Source: Propionibacteriaceae bacterium (lineage in GTDB: Bacteria > Actinomycetota > Actinomycetes > Propionibacteriales > Propionibacteriaceae). Taken from it: a DNA stretch of 64,000 nucleotides. The notes under the pieces are model-generated. The model had not been told where the DNA came from. It searched no databases and saw only the letters and a list, made by a program, of their open reading frames with translations. The translations under genes were made by a program, and so were the position numbers. Location of the stretch: positions 60,104-124,103 of the forward strand of contig JAFKJK010000014.1 in assembly GCA_017306015.1 (NCBI GenBank). Reading direction: 5' to 3'. Shown piece by piece: positions 47,693 through 57,430 of the stretch (position 1 is the stretch's first letter; each line of letters opens with the position of its first letter).

Positions 47693-49237
47693 TCAGCCGA
47701 GGACGGTCAGGTCGATGTCGGCCACCGCGGCGCAGAGGTCCTTCAGGTAGCGGGCGGCGTCCGCGCCGTCGATCACCTGGTGGTCGGCCGTCAGCGAGAA
47801 GCCGATCCGCTGCTCCGCGCCCACCGAGCCGTCGGCGTTGATCACGGCCCGGGGGAAGATCGCGTCAACGCCGAGAATGGCCACCTGCGGCACGTTCAGC
47901 AGCGGAGTGAACGACTCGATCCCGAAGGCCCCCAGGTTGCTCACCGTGAAGGTCGCGCCGGCCAGCAGATCGGGGCTGATCGACCCAGCGATCGCCTGGT
48001 TGGCCAGCGCCTTCGACTGGACGGAGAACTGGCGCAGCGTGAGCGCGTCCGCGAACCGCAGCGTCGGGACGAGCAGGCCGCGTGGGGTGTCGACGGCCAT
48101 CCCGAGGTGGACGGACGCGAACTCGCGCAGCACTCCACCCGAGAGGTGCGCATTCACGACCGGGTGCTTGGCCAGCGTCTTCACCGCGGCGTAGCCGACG
48201 AGGTCGCCGAGGGTGATCGCGGCCAGCTCTGGATCGGCCGCGCTCTTCAGTCGCGTGCGCAGGGCGAGCAGCCCGGACGCCGGCGCGGTCGCGGTGTAGG
48301 TCAGCTGGGCCGAGGTGGCGAGGCTGTTCATCATCCGGTCGGCGATCACCTTGCGAATGCCCTTCAGCGGGGTGTCGGTGAAGGCGCCGGGGAAGTCCTG
48401 CGGCTGCGCCGGGGTTGCCTCGGGCTGGGCGGGGGCCGCCGAAGGCTGGGCCACGGCCTCGTCGAGCTGCCCGGACGCCAGGTCGGCGCGAGTCACCCGT
48501 CCGCCAATCCCGGTCCCGGCGGCTCCGGGCACGAAACTGGACGCCTCGGCCCGGGCACCCGGGGTGAGCGCTGCGCCGGACGCGATCGCGGCTGCGACGT
48601 CGCGTTCGATCACGCGTCCGTGCGGGCCGGACCCGGCCAGCCGATCGGCCGCGATGCCCTGGGCAGCGGCCAGGCCGCGGGCCCGCGGGGAAACCGCCGC
48701 TGTTGAACGATTGGAGACAGACCCCGGATCGCCGTCGGCTGAACGATCGGGGACAGTCCCCAACGGTTCACCAGCCGCCGCGTCGCCGTCGGCTGAACGA
48801 TCGGGGACAGTCCCCAACGGTTCACCGGCCGCCCCGCCGACGTCGGCTGAACGATCGGGGACAGTCCCCAACGGTTCACCGGCCGCCCCGCCGACGTCGG
48901 CTGAACGATCGGGGACAGTCCCCAACGGTTCACCGGCCGCCCCGTCGGCGAGTTCCGGGTCAGCCGGCGCGTCCGCGACGAGCCCGGAGATGTCCTCCCC
49001 CGGCTCGCCCACCACCAGCAGCGGCGACTTCACCGGGACGTCGTCGCCCTCGGCGGCGAGCAGCGCCAGCACCGTCCCGGAGGCGCCGGCCGGCACCTCC
49101 ATCGACGACTTGTCGGTCTCGATCTCGCACAGCAGCGTGGACGCGTCGACCACGTCGCCCACCTTCACCAACCATGCGGTGACAAGGCACGACTCCACGG
49201 TGTTGCCGAGCTGCGGCATGACCACAACCTGGGCCAT
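47693..49237 (-). CDS. 2-oxoacid dehydrogenase E2 with 18-residue repeats in the linker
   Basis: A 514-residue dihydrolipoyl acyltransferase. The lipoyl domain (1-80) has ETDKSSMEVP with lipoylated Lys43. The E3-binding domain is at about 182-216 (SPRARGLAAAQGIAADRLAG). The catalytic domain (about 285-514) carries DHQVIDGADA, where the usual motif is DHRxxDG, so Arg is replaced by Gln. Residues about 99-170 are four near-identical 18-residue repeats (AAGEPLGTVPDRSAD + VGG), coded by 54-bp DNA repeats. ATG 49237 has AAGGAG upstream and lies 11 bp after the DeoR stop. It transfers the acyl group from E1 to CoA. Confidence 0.92.
   Translation of the reverse strand: MAQVVVMPQLGNTVESCLVTAWLVKVGDVVDASTLLCEIETDKSSMEVPAGASGTVLALLAAEGDDVPVKSPLLVVGEPGEDISGLVADAPADPELADGAAGEPLGTVPDRSADVGGAAGEPLGTVPDRSADVGGAAGEPLGTVPDRSADGDAAAGEPLGTVPDRSADGDPGSVSNRSTAAVSPRARGLAAAQGIAADRLAGSGPHGRVIERDVAAAIASGAALTPGARAEASSFVPGAAGTGIGGRVTRADLASGQLDEAVAQPSAAPAQPEATPAQPQDFPGAFTDTPLKGIRKVIADRMMNSLATSAQLTYTATAPASGLLALRTRLKSAADPELAAITLGDLVGYAAVKTLAKHPVVNAHLSGGVLREFASVHLGMAVDTPRGLLVPTLRFADALTLRQFSVQSKALANQAIAGSISPDLLAGATFTVSNLGAFGIESFTPLLNVPQVAILGVDAIFPRAVINADGSVGAEQRIGFSLTADHQVIDGADAARYLKDLCAAVADIDLTVLG
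48740..48932. repeat. Four 54-bp in-frame repeats in the E2 gene
   Basis: Copies at 48740-48770, 48794-48824, 48848-48878 and 48902-48932, each TGAACGATCGGGGACAGTCC then CCAACGGTTCA, with a 54-bp period. A degraded fifth is at 48703-48724. GGGGACAGTCCCC is a palindrome, and the unit resembles the REP-like copies at 42103-42489. Confidence 0.9.
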
Positions 49238-49248
49238 CTGTTCTCCTT

Positions 49249-50004
49249 CTATACGTAGCGGACGCGGACGTCGCTGTCGCTCAATTCCTGTCGGGCCGCC
49301 GGATCCATGCCCTCGTCGGTGATCACACCGGTGAGCTGGTCGATCGGCATCACGGTGGCGAAGCCGGCGTGGCCGTACTTGCCCGAGTCGGCGACCAGCC
49401 AGCACTCCTCCGCGCGAGCCTGCATCGCCCGGATCACCGCGACGCCCTCGGCGAAACCGGTGGTGAGCCCGCGGGCGACGGAGAAGCCGTCGGTGCCGAA
49501 GAACGCCAGCCGCACGTTGAAGTCGGCGATGGTGCGCTGCGCGACCGTCCCGACGAGCGACTCGGAGTTGCCGTGGAATGCGCCGCCGGTGAGGATCACG
49601 GTCAGTGCCGGGTTGAGCCGCGCGTTGGCGAAGACCAGCGTGGAGTTGGTGACGATCTGGACGCCGCGCCGGCCGGCCAGATGGCCGACGATCCGCGCCG
49701 TGGTGGTGCCGGCCTCGATCATGATCTGGTCGCCGTCGCGGACGAGTTCTGCGGCCGCGGCGGCGATCCGGTCCTTCTCCCCGGGGTGCTGCAGCTGCCG
49801 TTCCAGAACGTTGCGGTAGCCGGTCGCCTCGGCGCCACCATGGGTGCGGGAGAGCAGACCGCGCTCCTCCAGCGTCCGCAGGTCGGCGCGGACGGTGACC
49901 TCGGAGACTCCGAGATCGCGCGACAGCGCAGCCACCTGCAGCGAACCCGACCTGGCAAGCTCCGCCAGGATCCGGGATTCACGCTCAGTGCGCTCGATCG
50001 ACAT
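49249..50004 (-). CDS. DeoR-family transcriptional regulator
   Basis: A 251-residue DeoR regulator. The N-terminal HTH (about 5-60) has SRILAELARSGSLQVAALSRDLGVSEVTV. The C-terminal sugar-phosphate sensor domain has IMIEAGTTTARIV, VTNSTLVFANA, LTGGAFHGNSESLVG and the FFGTDGFS segment. DeoR proteins usually repress sugar-catabolic genes and respond to phosphorylated sugar intermediates. It is 11 bp upstream of E2 and so likely leads the E2-E3-E1 operon. The site CCATTTATCGGTTCAATCG (50039-50057) upstream may hold its operator. Confidence 0.92.
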   Translation of the reverse strand: MSIERTERESRILAELARSGSLQVAALSRDLGVSEVTVRADLRTLEERGLLSRTHGGAEATGYRNVLERQLQHPGEKDRIAAAAAELVRDGDQIMIEAGTTTARIVGHLAGRRGVQIVTNSTLVFANARLNPALTVILTGGAFHGNSESLVGTVAQRTIADFNVRLAFFGTDGFSVARGLTTGFAEGVAVIRAMQARAEECWLVADSGKYGHAGFATVMPIDQLTGVITDEGMDPAARQELSDSDVRVRYV

Positions 50005-50114
50005 CGACCGTCCTTTCGGACCACTTACGAAACCAACCCATTTATCGGTTCAATCGTAAGTCACGTCCCAACATCAGCGCAAGCCCATCCACAGCCCGAC
50101 CGCCGAACGCCACC

Positions 50115-50160
50115 GTTCCGGTCAAACGCCCCAGCGCAGGCGGAGGCGTTTGACCGGAAC
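50115..50160. repeat. Palindromic intergenic element P4
   Basis: GTTCCGGTCAAACGCC (50115-50130) and its exact complement (50145-50160) form a 16-bp perfect stem with a 14-bp loop; further imperfect arms lie outside. It lies in the gap after the dehydrogenase stop at 50264 and before the DeoR start. Confidence 0.85.
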
Positions 50161-50263
50161 AGAGGTTCTCGGTGGTGTTGGCGGACGGTGGCGGCTCCCG
50201 ACCGGGCCGCGGCCCGGGAAATCGCAAAGGGGATGCGTCGGATGAGTTCCCGAGCCGCGGCGA

Positions 50264-51922
50264 TCAGGAGGTGGCCAGCAGGGCGTCCTCGGCCTGCCGC
50301 GTCCACCGTCCATCAACCATAGCGGCCGCGACGGCGGGCAGGCGATCGGCCAACTCATCCAGCCGGACAAGACCGAGGTCGCGCAACTGCGGATAGACCA
50401 TGATCTTGCCTCCGGACGTCCGGTCGCGGACGCTCTCGATGGCAGCGGGGACGCCGGCGATGCCGGAAACGGCCCAGAGCGAGACGTTCGTGTCCAGCGC
50501 TCCCGACTCCAGCCGGTCGAGCACGGCCACCATGTCCTCGATCCGCGACCCGGAGGTGCCGACGAGATAGACGCCACGCTCGGCGACCGCGTTCAGGTCG
50601 AGATCTGCCAGGGTGCCGACCGCGAAGCCGGCGAAGGCGTTCACGATCGCGCCGTCCCCCGCCACCTCGACCGCCTGGGCGATCAGCGCCGGCACCGGCA
50701 CCATCACCGCGACGTAGCTGTAGCCGGACGCGAGCGGTTCGGTGCGCGAGTTCAGGAACCGGGTCGGGACACCGTGCTCGGCGGCCACCGGTGCGACCAC
50801 CTCGGCGAGGTGCGCCAGCCGGGAGTCGTCCACGTCGACGGCGTCCATCGAGACGCCCGCCACGCCGCTGATGGCCGTCCGGACGGTGTGCATCAGGCCC
50901 ATCGGGCCGGCCGCCCCGATGATCGCCACCCGTTCACCCGGACGCAGTTCGCACTTGGCCGGAATGTGCGCGTAGCTCGCCGCCGCGTCCGTGCCGGGAG
51001 TGCCGACATAGCGGATCAGGTCGTAGTGCAGCCGGCCGACGTCGACCGCGACCGGGCCGTCGATCCTCGCCCCGCCGAGGACGAGGTTCAGCAGGCCACC
51101 GGGGGCCAGCAGCGGGCCCAGCTTCGCGATCGCGCTTGCGTCCGAGCCGAAGTAGACGATGTCGTCGAAGGCATGCTCGGTGAGCCATTCCACCTTGTCA
51201 GCGGTGTTGAACGCAGCCCCGACCGTGGCGGCGTCGGTGGCCCCGACGACGGTCACGGCGGACGGTGCCGCGGCTGCGACCAGGTCGGCGAGCCCGGCGA
51301 CCTCGCGTCCGTCGGAGACCACGACGAGCAGCCGTCCACCGGGTAGCAGCGACTGCCGCTCGCCCCAGGCGTACGCGGCCTCGACACAGGCCCACGGCTC
51401 GATCAGGGCGACCGCCGAACCGGACGGGCCTTCGCCCACCGGGATCAGGAACCGCTCCCCGGACGGGGTCACCACCACCCGCTCATCGACCACCACGTAC
51501 GGCTGCAGGGCGCCGTCGAAGTTGTAGCCGAACGCGGCATTGGAGCCCGCCGTCGGCAGGTGCCGGTAGTCGGTCTGGACGAGCACCCGCTCCCCCACCG
51601 TGTGGCGGGTGACCGCCTCCCCGACCGCGACGATCCGGGCGACCGGCTCGTGGCCCGGGACGACCGGCTCGGTCCCGGGACGGTAGCCCGGGATGCGGGC
51701 GAGCTCGCCGAGGTCGATGCCGGACAGGACCTCGCTCTTGCGGGGGTGCGAGGCGAACGCGTGCATCAGCTTCGTGTCGGAGAAGCAGATGCCGCACGCC
51801 TCCACCTGCAGGAGCAACTGCGTCGGCCCGAGTTCTGGCACCGGCAGCGCCGGGTTGACCACGACCTGGTCGGGTCCGACGATCTGGACGGCGGGCTGGG
51901 TGGTGGGGAACTGCGCTGTCAT
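50264..51922 (-). CDS. Zinc-type alcohol dehydrogenase with two Rossmann-like segments
   Basis: A 552-residue member of the medium-chain dehydrogenase superfamily. The GroES-like domain has the zinc-site Cys43 in ACGICFSD and His91/Glu92 in VPGHEPVARIV. Glu175 in LIEPWACVEAAY is the third-ligand region. Normal enzymes have about 340-400 residues; here two nucleotide-binding-like segments follow. The first is at about 195-310 (GGRLLVVVSDG, VTVVGATDA) and the second at about 329-470 (RVAIIGAAGPMGLMH, DAVDVDDSRLAHL). It is the last gene of the PHP, aldolase/SDR, dehydrogenase operon, with a 10-bp gap. Probably NAD(P)-dependent interconversion of an alcohol and aldehyde or ketone. Start ATG 51922. 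Confidence 0.82.
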   Translation of the reverse strand: MTAQFPTTQPAVQIVGPDQVVVNPALPVPELGPTQLLLQVEACGICFSDTKLMHAFASHPRKSEVLSGIDLGELARIPGYRPGTEPVVPGHEPVARIVAVGEAVTRHTVGERVLVQTDYRHLPTAGSNAAFGYNFDGALQPYVVVDERVVVTPSGERFLIPVGEGPSGSAVALIEPWACVEAAYAWGERQSLLPGGRLLVVVSDGREVAGLADLVAAAAPSAVTVVGATDAATVGAAFNTADKVEWLTEHAFDDIVYFGSDASAIAKLGPLLAPGGLLNLVLGGARIDGPVAVDVGRLHYDLIRYVGTPGTDAAASYAHIPAKCELRPGERVAIIGAAGPMGLMHTVRTAISGVAGVSMDAVDVDDSRLAHLAEVVAPVAAEHGVPTRFLNSRTEPLASGYSYVAVMVPVPALIAQAVEVAGDGAIVNAFAGFAVGTLADLDLNAVAERGVYLVGTSGSRIEDMVAVLDRLESGALDTNVSLWAVSGIAGVPAAIESVRDRTSGGKIMVYPQLRDLGLVRLDELADRLPAVAAAMVDGRWTRQAEDALLATS

Positions 51923-51932
51923 CACGGGCCTT

Positions 51933-54023
51933 TCAGTTGAGCATGTTCTGGCCGCCGGTGACGGGGACGGCCTGTCCGGTTTCGTAGAGCTGGTCGACCA
52001 GGTAGTAGACGGTCTTGGCGAGGTCGGACGGGAGGCAGCCGCGACCCATCGGGACCTTGGCCTCGTAGTACGCGCGCACGTCGGCGATGCTCTGCGCACC
52101 CGGCACCTTGCCGGCCCGCAGGTACTGGACGAACAGGCCGCGCTCGGGGTCGGTCCACAGCGGCCCGTCGAGGTAGTTGCCCGGGCAGATGGCGTTCACC
52201 TTGATGCCGTACTCGACCAGCTCCAGCGCGAAACTCTGGGTGAGCCCGATGCCGCCGAACTTCGAGCCGGAGTAGGCGAAGTTCCGCTTCGATCCCTCCA
52301 GGCCGGACTTGGAGTTGATCTCGATGATGTCGAACCAGGCCTGGGGGCAGGCGGCGTGCTGCGCGGCCAGGATCGGCGCCACCGCCCGGACGCCGAGGAA
52401 GTAGCCCCGGTAGTTCACGTTCGTGACCAGGTCGAAGTCGGCGACCGGCTGGGTCATCACACCCTCGGCCCGCAGGACGCCGGCGTTGGAGATGAACACG
52501 TCCAGGCCGCCGAAGGTCGCCACGACCTCAGCCACGGCGTCCAGCTGGGACTGCTCGTCGGCGACGTTCACGCTGACGGCGACCGCGCGTCCCGGTCCGT
52601 GCTGGGTCGACAGCTCGGTGGCGTTTCGCGTAGCCAAGTCCATGTTCAGATCGGCCAGGACGACGTGGGCGCCCTCGGCCAGCAGCTCGGTGGCAATCCC
52701 GAGGCCGAAGCCCTGGGCGGCACCGGTGACCATCACCACCTTGCCGTCCATCCGTCCGGACCGGGCGGACGCGGCGACGGATCTGCGGTAGCTCTCGGCC
52801 TCCCAGTTCTCGATGAAGCCGCGCTCCCGATCGTCCAGAACCCGGACGGTGCCGATCCGGTCGGCGTCGCGGGCCACCCGCAGGGCATCGGTGAACGTGG
52901 CCAGCGCCGTCCGGGCAGCGGCGAGGTCGGCCCCGGCGGCGAACGCGACCCGTCCCGGCACCACGGTGACGATGGGGTCGCGCCCGTGACGTCCGCGGTA
53001 GTCGGCGAGGGCCGCAGTGAGTTCGGCGAGCACGTCCCCGCGGTCCGACGGGGTGAAGACCAGCGGCAGGGAGCCGGCGTAGACGATCTGGTCGGGGATC
53101 AGCGGCCCGCCGCCCAGGATCGCCTCGCCCGCCGGGGTCGTGGTGACCGAGCGGACGAGCTCGCCGGCGTCCGAGGTGACCACCGGCAGGCGTCCGTCCC
53201 GGGCAAGGAGGCCGCGCAAGGTCGGGGCGACGGTGTTCCGTAACGTGGCCACGTGAGCGTCGGCCGGCTCGGAGGAGTGGTCGGCAGGGATCCCGGCGTT
53301 CGCCGGGCTGACAGCAGAGGAAGCCGGGCTGACAGCAGGGGAAGCCGGGCTGACAGCAGAGGAGGCCGGGCTGACAGCAGGGGAAGCCGGGCTGACAAGC
53401 GGGGATGCCTCAAGCGCTGCCGCGATGGTCGACGTCAGTCGCTCGGCCCGCTCGGTCACCTCGGCCGCGGTGTTGCCGGAGACGATGATCCCGTGGTTGC
53501 CGAGCAGCGTGATTCCGGGCGCCGGCCGGCCGGTGCGCGCGGTGTAGGCGTCCCGGACCTCGGCGACCTTGCGGGCCAGCGGCACCCCGGGATCGGTGTA
53601 GGGAACGAACACCGCGTCATCACCGAACAGCCGCGCTGCCAGCGCCTCCGCGTCGGTGTTGCAGGTGAGTGCGTTCGCGACCAGCGGGTGGGTGTGCAGC
53701 ACGAGGGTGTCCGGGATGAGCGCGTGGAACAGGATCTCCACGCTGGGCCGGCGGCCGCCGGGCGGGTCGACGAGCGCTTTCGCCGCCGCGGCCTGGACGG
53801 GATCACCTTCGGTCGGCTCGTCGGAGGCCAGACACTCCAGCAGGACGTCGTTGCGCAGGCCGACGAGGTCCTCGGCCGTCAGTGTCGCCAGCGGCACCCC
53901 GGACGGCTTGATCCGCAGGATGCCGTCCACCTTGACCGAGGCGTTGCCGCCGCCGGCGCGGGAGTACTCGGGGTCGGCGCCGAAGCGGTTGGCGACGGCG
54001 ATGAGTTCGGAGACGGCGGTCAC
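51933..54023 (-). CDS. Bifunctional class II aldolase and short-chain dehydrogenase (RhaEW-like)
   Basis: A 696-residue fusion. The N-terminal class II aldolase domain (about 1-200) has Glu96, His110, His112 in LHTHP and His177 in GNHG as catalytic and zinc residues. The C-terminal SDR domain (about 425-696) has TGAAQGFGLG (433-442), NAG (513-515) and Tyr584/Lys588 (YSGSK). The length and order match RhaEW-type proteins, which cleave L-rhamnulose-1-phosphate to DHAP and lactaldehyde and then oxidise the aldehyde. Residues about 209-245 are Ser/Pro/Ala repeats (SPASPAV) coded by 21-bp DNA repeats, then ANAGIPADHS from REP-type DNA. GTG 54023 has GAGGGGGAAC and overlaps the PHP stop (GTGA). Confidence 0.9.
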   Translation of the reverse strand: MTAVSELIAVANRFGADPEYSRAGGGNASVKVDGILRIKPSGVPLATLTAEDLVGLRNDVLLECLASDEPTEGDPVQAAAAKALVDPPGGRRPSVEILFHALIPDTLVLHTHPLVANALTCNTDAEALAARLFGDDAVFVPYTDPGVPLARKVAEVRDAYTARTGRPAPGITLLGNHGIIVSGNTAAEVTERAERLTSTIAAALEASPLVSPASPAVSPASSAVSPASPAVSPASSAVSPANAGIPADHSSEPADAHVATLRNTVAPTLRGLLARDGRLPVVTSDAGELVRSVTTTPAGEAILGGGPLIPDQIVYAGSLPLVFTPSDRGDVLAELTAALADYRGRHGRDPIVTVVPGRVAFAAGADLAAARTALATFTDALRVARDADRIGTVRVLDDRERGFIENWEAESYRRSVAASARSGRMDGKVVMVTGAAQGFGLGIATELLAEGAHVVLADLNMDLATRNATELSTQHGPGRAVAVSVNVADEQSQLDAVAEVVATFGGLDVFISNAGVLRAEGVMTQPVADFDLVTNVNYRGYFLGVRAVAPILAAQHAACPQAWFDIIEINSKSGLEGSKRNFAYSGSKFGGIGLTQSFALELVEYGIKVNAICPGNYLDGPLWTDPERGLFVQYLRAGKVPGAQSIADVRAYYEAKVPMGRGCLPSDLAKTVYYLVDQLYETGQAVPVTGGQNMLN
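53302..53406. repeat. Five 21-bp in-frame repeats in the aldolase/SDR linker
   Basis: Units of GCCGGGCTGACAGCAGAGGAA (plus-strand reading) start at 53302, 53323, 53344, 53365 and 53386; the last is incomplete. They are preceded by GGGATCCCGGCGTTCGCCGGG, a typical REP-type arm. The 7-codon period keeps the frame. Confidence 0.85.
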
Positions 54024-55210
54024 TGTTCCCCCTCGATCAGGCTCGCCCCGAGGGCGACGAGTTCGGCGACACTCGCGTCCGTGCGGTTGCCGCGCGCGTC
54101 CACGTAGCCGGGACGGCCGGACGCGACCAGGTGCTGGTGGGCGGCGACCACGCAGGTCGCCTCCCAGAACGCCTGGCTGGCGATGTCGGAGGCCGGTCCG
54201 TCCGCGCAGGCGACGGCGAGCGGGATCCGGTCGGCGGTGTTGTGCTCGGTGCCGGCCATCACGATGATGCCGGCGGCGGTGAAGGCGGCAACGTAGGCGT
54301 CCACGCAGGCGCCGGTGTTGCGGACGGGGATCAGCTCGGCGGCGTGGATCCCCCGGGCCAGCAACTCGGCCGCTAGCTGCTGCGGGGAGGACTCGAACGG
54401 GCAGACCGGGTCGACCCCGTCCGCCAGGGTCGGGTAGGTGGGGATGCCGTCCATGGCCAGGACGTAGGCGTAGGCGTCGGCGAAGGCCAGCGGCACCTCG
54501 GCGACGAAGCCCGGGGTGCCGACCTTGATCAGCCGCGACCGGAGCTCGCCCTGCAGCGCCACCGGGTCGTCGAGGTCGACTGTCGACGGGCCGCCGTAGG
54601 CCCGCTCCAGCACCACCGCGCGATCGGCGAGCGGGAGCGCGGCGAGCGCCTGCTGGTAGGCGCGGGCGATGTGCCGCTCCTGCAGCGACACCCACTCGAC
54701 AGGGACGCCGGCGGACGCAGCGACGCCGTCGGCGATCGTCTTCGCATCCAGTCCGGTGAACAGGCCGCACTCGGCGAACCAGGCGGTCAGCTGGTCGACC
54801 ATCTTCCGCGCCCGCTCGTCGTTGCCGGAGCGGATGCTCGCAGCGATCGCGGCGGCCGCGTCCGGCTTCGGCTTGTTCGGGTCGATGCCCTTGCCGCACA
54901 GGTACATCCGGCCCGGATTGGCCGGGTCGTTCACCCGGACGCCGGCCTCGGCGAGGTCGTCGATCACCGTGATGAACTCCAGCCCGTACAGCGGCAGGAC
55001 GCCCGCGCCGGCAGCCTGCTCCGCGAACCGGGAGTAGACCTGCTGGTCGAAGAAGTTCGAGATCCCGATGGCTCGGGCGCCTTCGGTGCGGGCCGTCGCC
55101 AGCACGTCCTCGACGCTGGTGAACGCCGAGAAGTTGGGCGGGAAGTGGACGTGGGTGTTGACCAGCGGGGGCCGCTGTCCGGTGCCGCGAGACGGGTCGG
55201 ATCCGGGCAT
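54020..55210 (-). CDS. PHP-domain metal-dependent hydrolase of unknown substrate
   Basis: A 396-residue PHP-fold protein. The N-terminus carries the HxH motif His20-Val-His22 (NTHVHFPPN), then Glu78 in YGLEFITVID. Near the C-terminus is GTEHNTADR, giving the set of metal ligands expected for phosphoesterases. It is not histidinol phosphatase or YciV in any close way; I do not recognise the subfamily. It begins the operon with the aldolase/SDR and dehydrogenase genes, suggesting a step in the same sugar pathway, such as a phosphatase, lactonase-type or isomerase activity (inference). I choose ATG 55210, with GGGGGAAGG upstream, over 55270 and 55282. Confidence 0.8.
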   Translation of the reverse strand: MPGSDPSRGTGQRPPLVNTHVHFPPNFSAFTSVEDVLATARTEGARAIGISNFFDQQVYSRFAEQAAGAGVLPLYGLEFITVIDDLAEAGVRVNDPANPGRMYLCGKGIDPNKPKPDAAAAIAASIRSGNDERARKMVDQLTAWFAECGLFTGLDAKTIADGVAASAGVPVEWVSLQERHIARAYQQALAALPLADRAVVLERAYGGPSTVDLDDPVALQGELRSRLIKVGTPGFVAEVPLAFADAYAYVLAMDGIPTYPTLADGVDPVCPFESSPQQLAAELLARGIHAAELIPVRNTGACVDAYVAAFTAAGIIVMAGTEHNTADRIPLAVACADGPASDIASQAFWEATCVVAAHQHLVASGRPGYVDARGNRTDASVAELVALGASLIEGEQ

Positions 55211-55390
55211 CCTTGCCTTCCCCCGGACGGTCCCACGTACCCCGCGAGCCGCCGGATTAGAACGTTTCATTAAGCCTATCATCGGCGCCGCCGACCCCGT
55301 CCACCATCACCTCAGGTCTCGAATTCGTCACGATCCCACGAACCCGGGAGTCCCCGGTGGACAACAACCCGGCGGCCGTGCCAGCATACT

Positions 55391-55402
55391 GCAATCGATT
55401 TC
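55391..55402. promoter_or_regulatory. LacI-family operator between the divergent sugar operons
   Basis: GCAATCGATTTC is identical, reverse-complemented, to the site at 62116-62127; flanking bases extend the match to 15 of 17. It lies 17 bp before the fucU start and about 180 bp from the PHP start, so it can control both operons. The LacI gene at 61042-62070 is the probable binder. Confidence 0.8.
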
Positions 55403-55418
55403 TCAGATGGAGGCGAGG

Positions 55419-55852
55419 ATGCTGCTCAATCTGGATCCGGTGCTCACCGGCAGGCTCCTGCTGGCGCTCGACGAGATGGGCCACGGTGACGCCGTGGTCG
55501 TTGCGGACGCTCATTTCACCGCGTCCAAGCTCGCCCGCAAGCACCTGGTCGACCTTCCCGGCCTCTCCTCGCCGCGAGTGCTGCAGGCGATCCGCTCGGT
55601 GATCGTCCCCGACACCCACGGCCCCACGCTCGACCTGATGGAGAGCCCGGACGGCCTGCTGCCGGTCCAGTCCGAACTCGTCGAGGCCGCCCGGCTGGAC
55701 GGAGAGCCGTACCGGATGATCGAGCGCTTCGCGTTCTACGACCTGGCCGCCGGGGCCGAACTGATCATCCGCACCGGCGAGACCCGCACCTACGGCAACG
55801 CCATCTTCCGCAAAGGCGTCACCCCGATCGGCGAGGCTGCGGTGGTGCCGGC

Positions 55853-55856
<4 letters not shown>
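55419..55856 (+). CDS. fucU: RbsD/FucU-family sugar mutarotase
   Basis: A 145-residue FucU/RbsD protein. His22 in MGHGDAVVVADAHF and Asp30 fall at the conserved positions, and the C-terminal RTGETRTYGNAIFRKG closes the family fold. These proteins interconvert anomers of L-fucose or D-ribose so that isomerase and kinase receive the right form. ATG 55419 has GGAGGCGAGG. Its stop overlaps the ATPase start (ATGA, 55853-55856). The FucU branch together with the isomerase gene favours fucose-like sugars over ribose. Confidence 0.9.

Positions 55857-57429
<1,573 letters not shown>

Positions 57430-57430
<1 letters not shown>

Noticed and set aside
46085..48706. 873-codon open frame on the plus strand opposite E1, E3 and E2
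   Set aside because: It crosses three well-defined minus-strand genes and their junctions, has no recognisable domain and no ribosome binding site.
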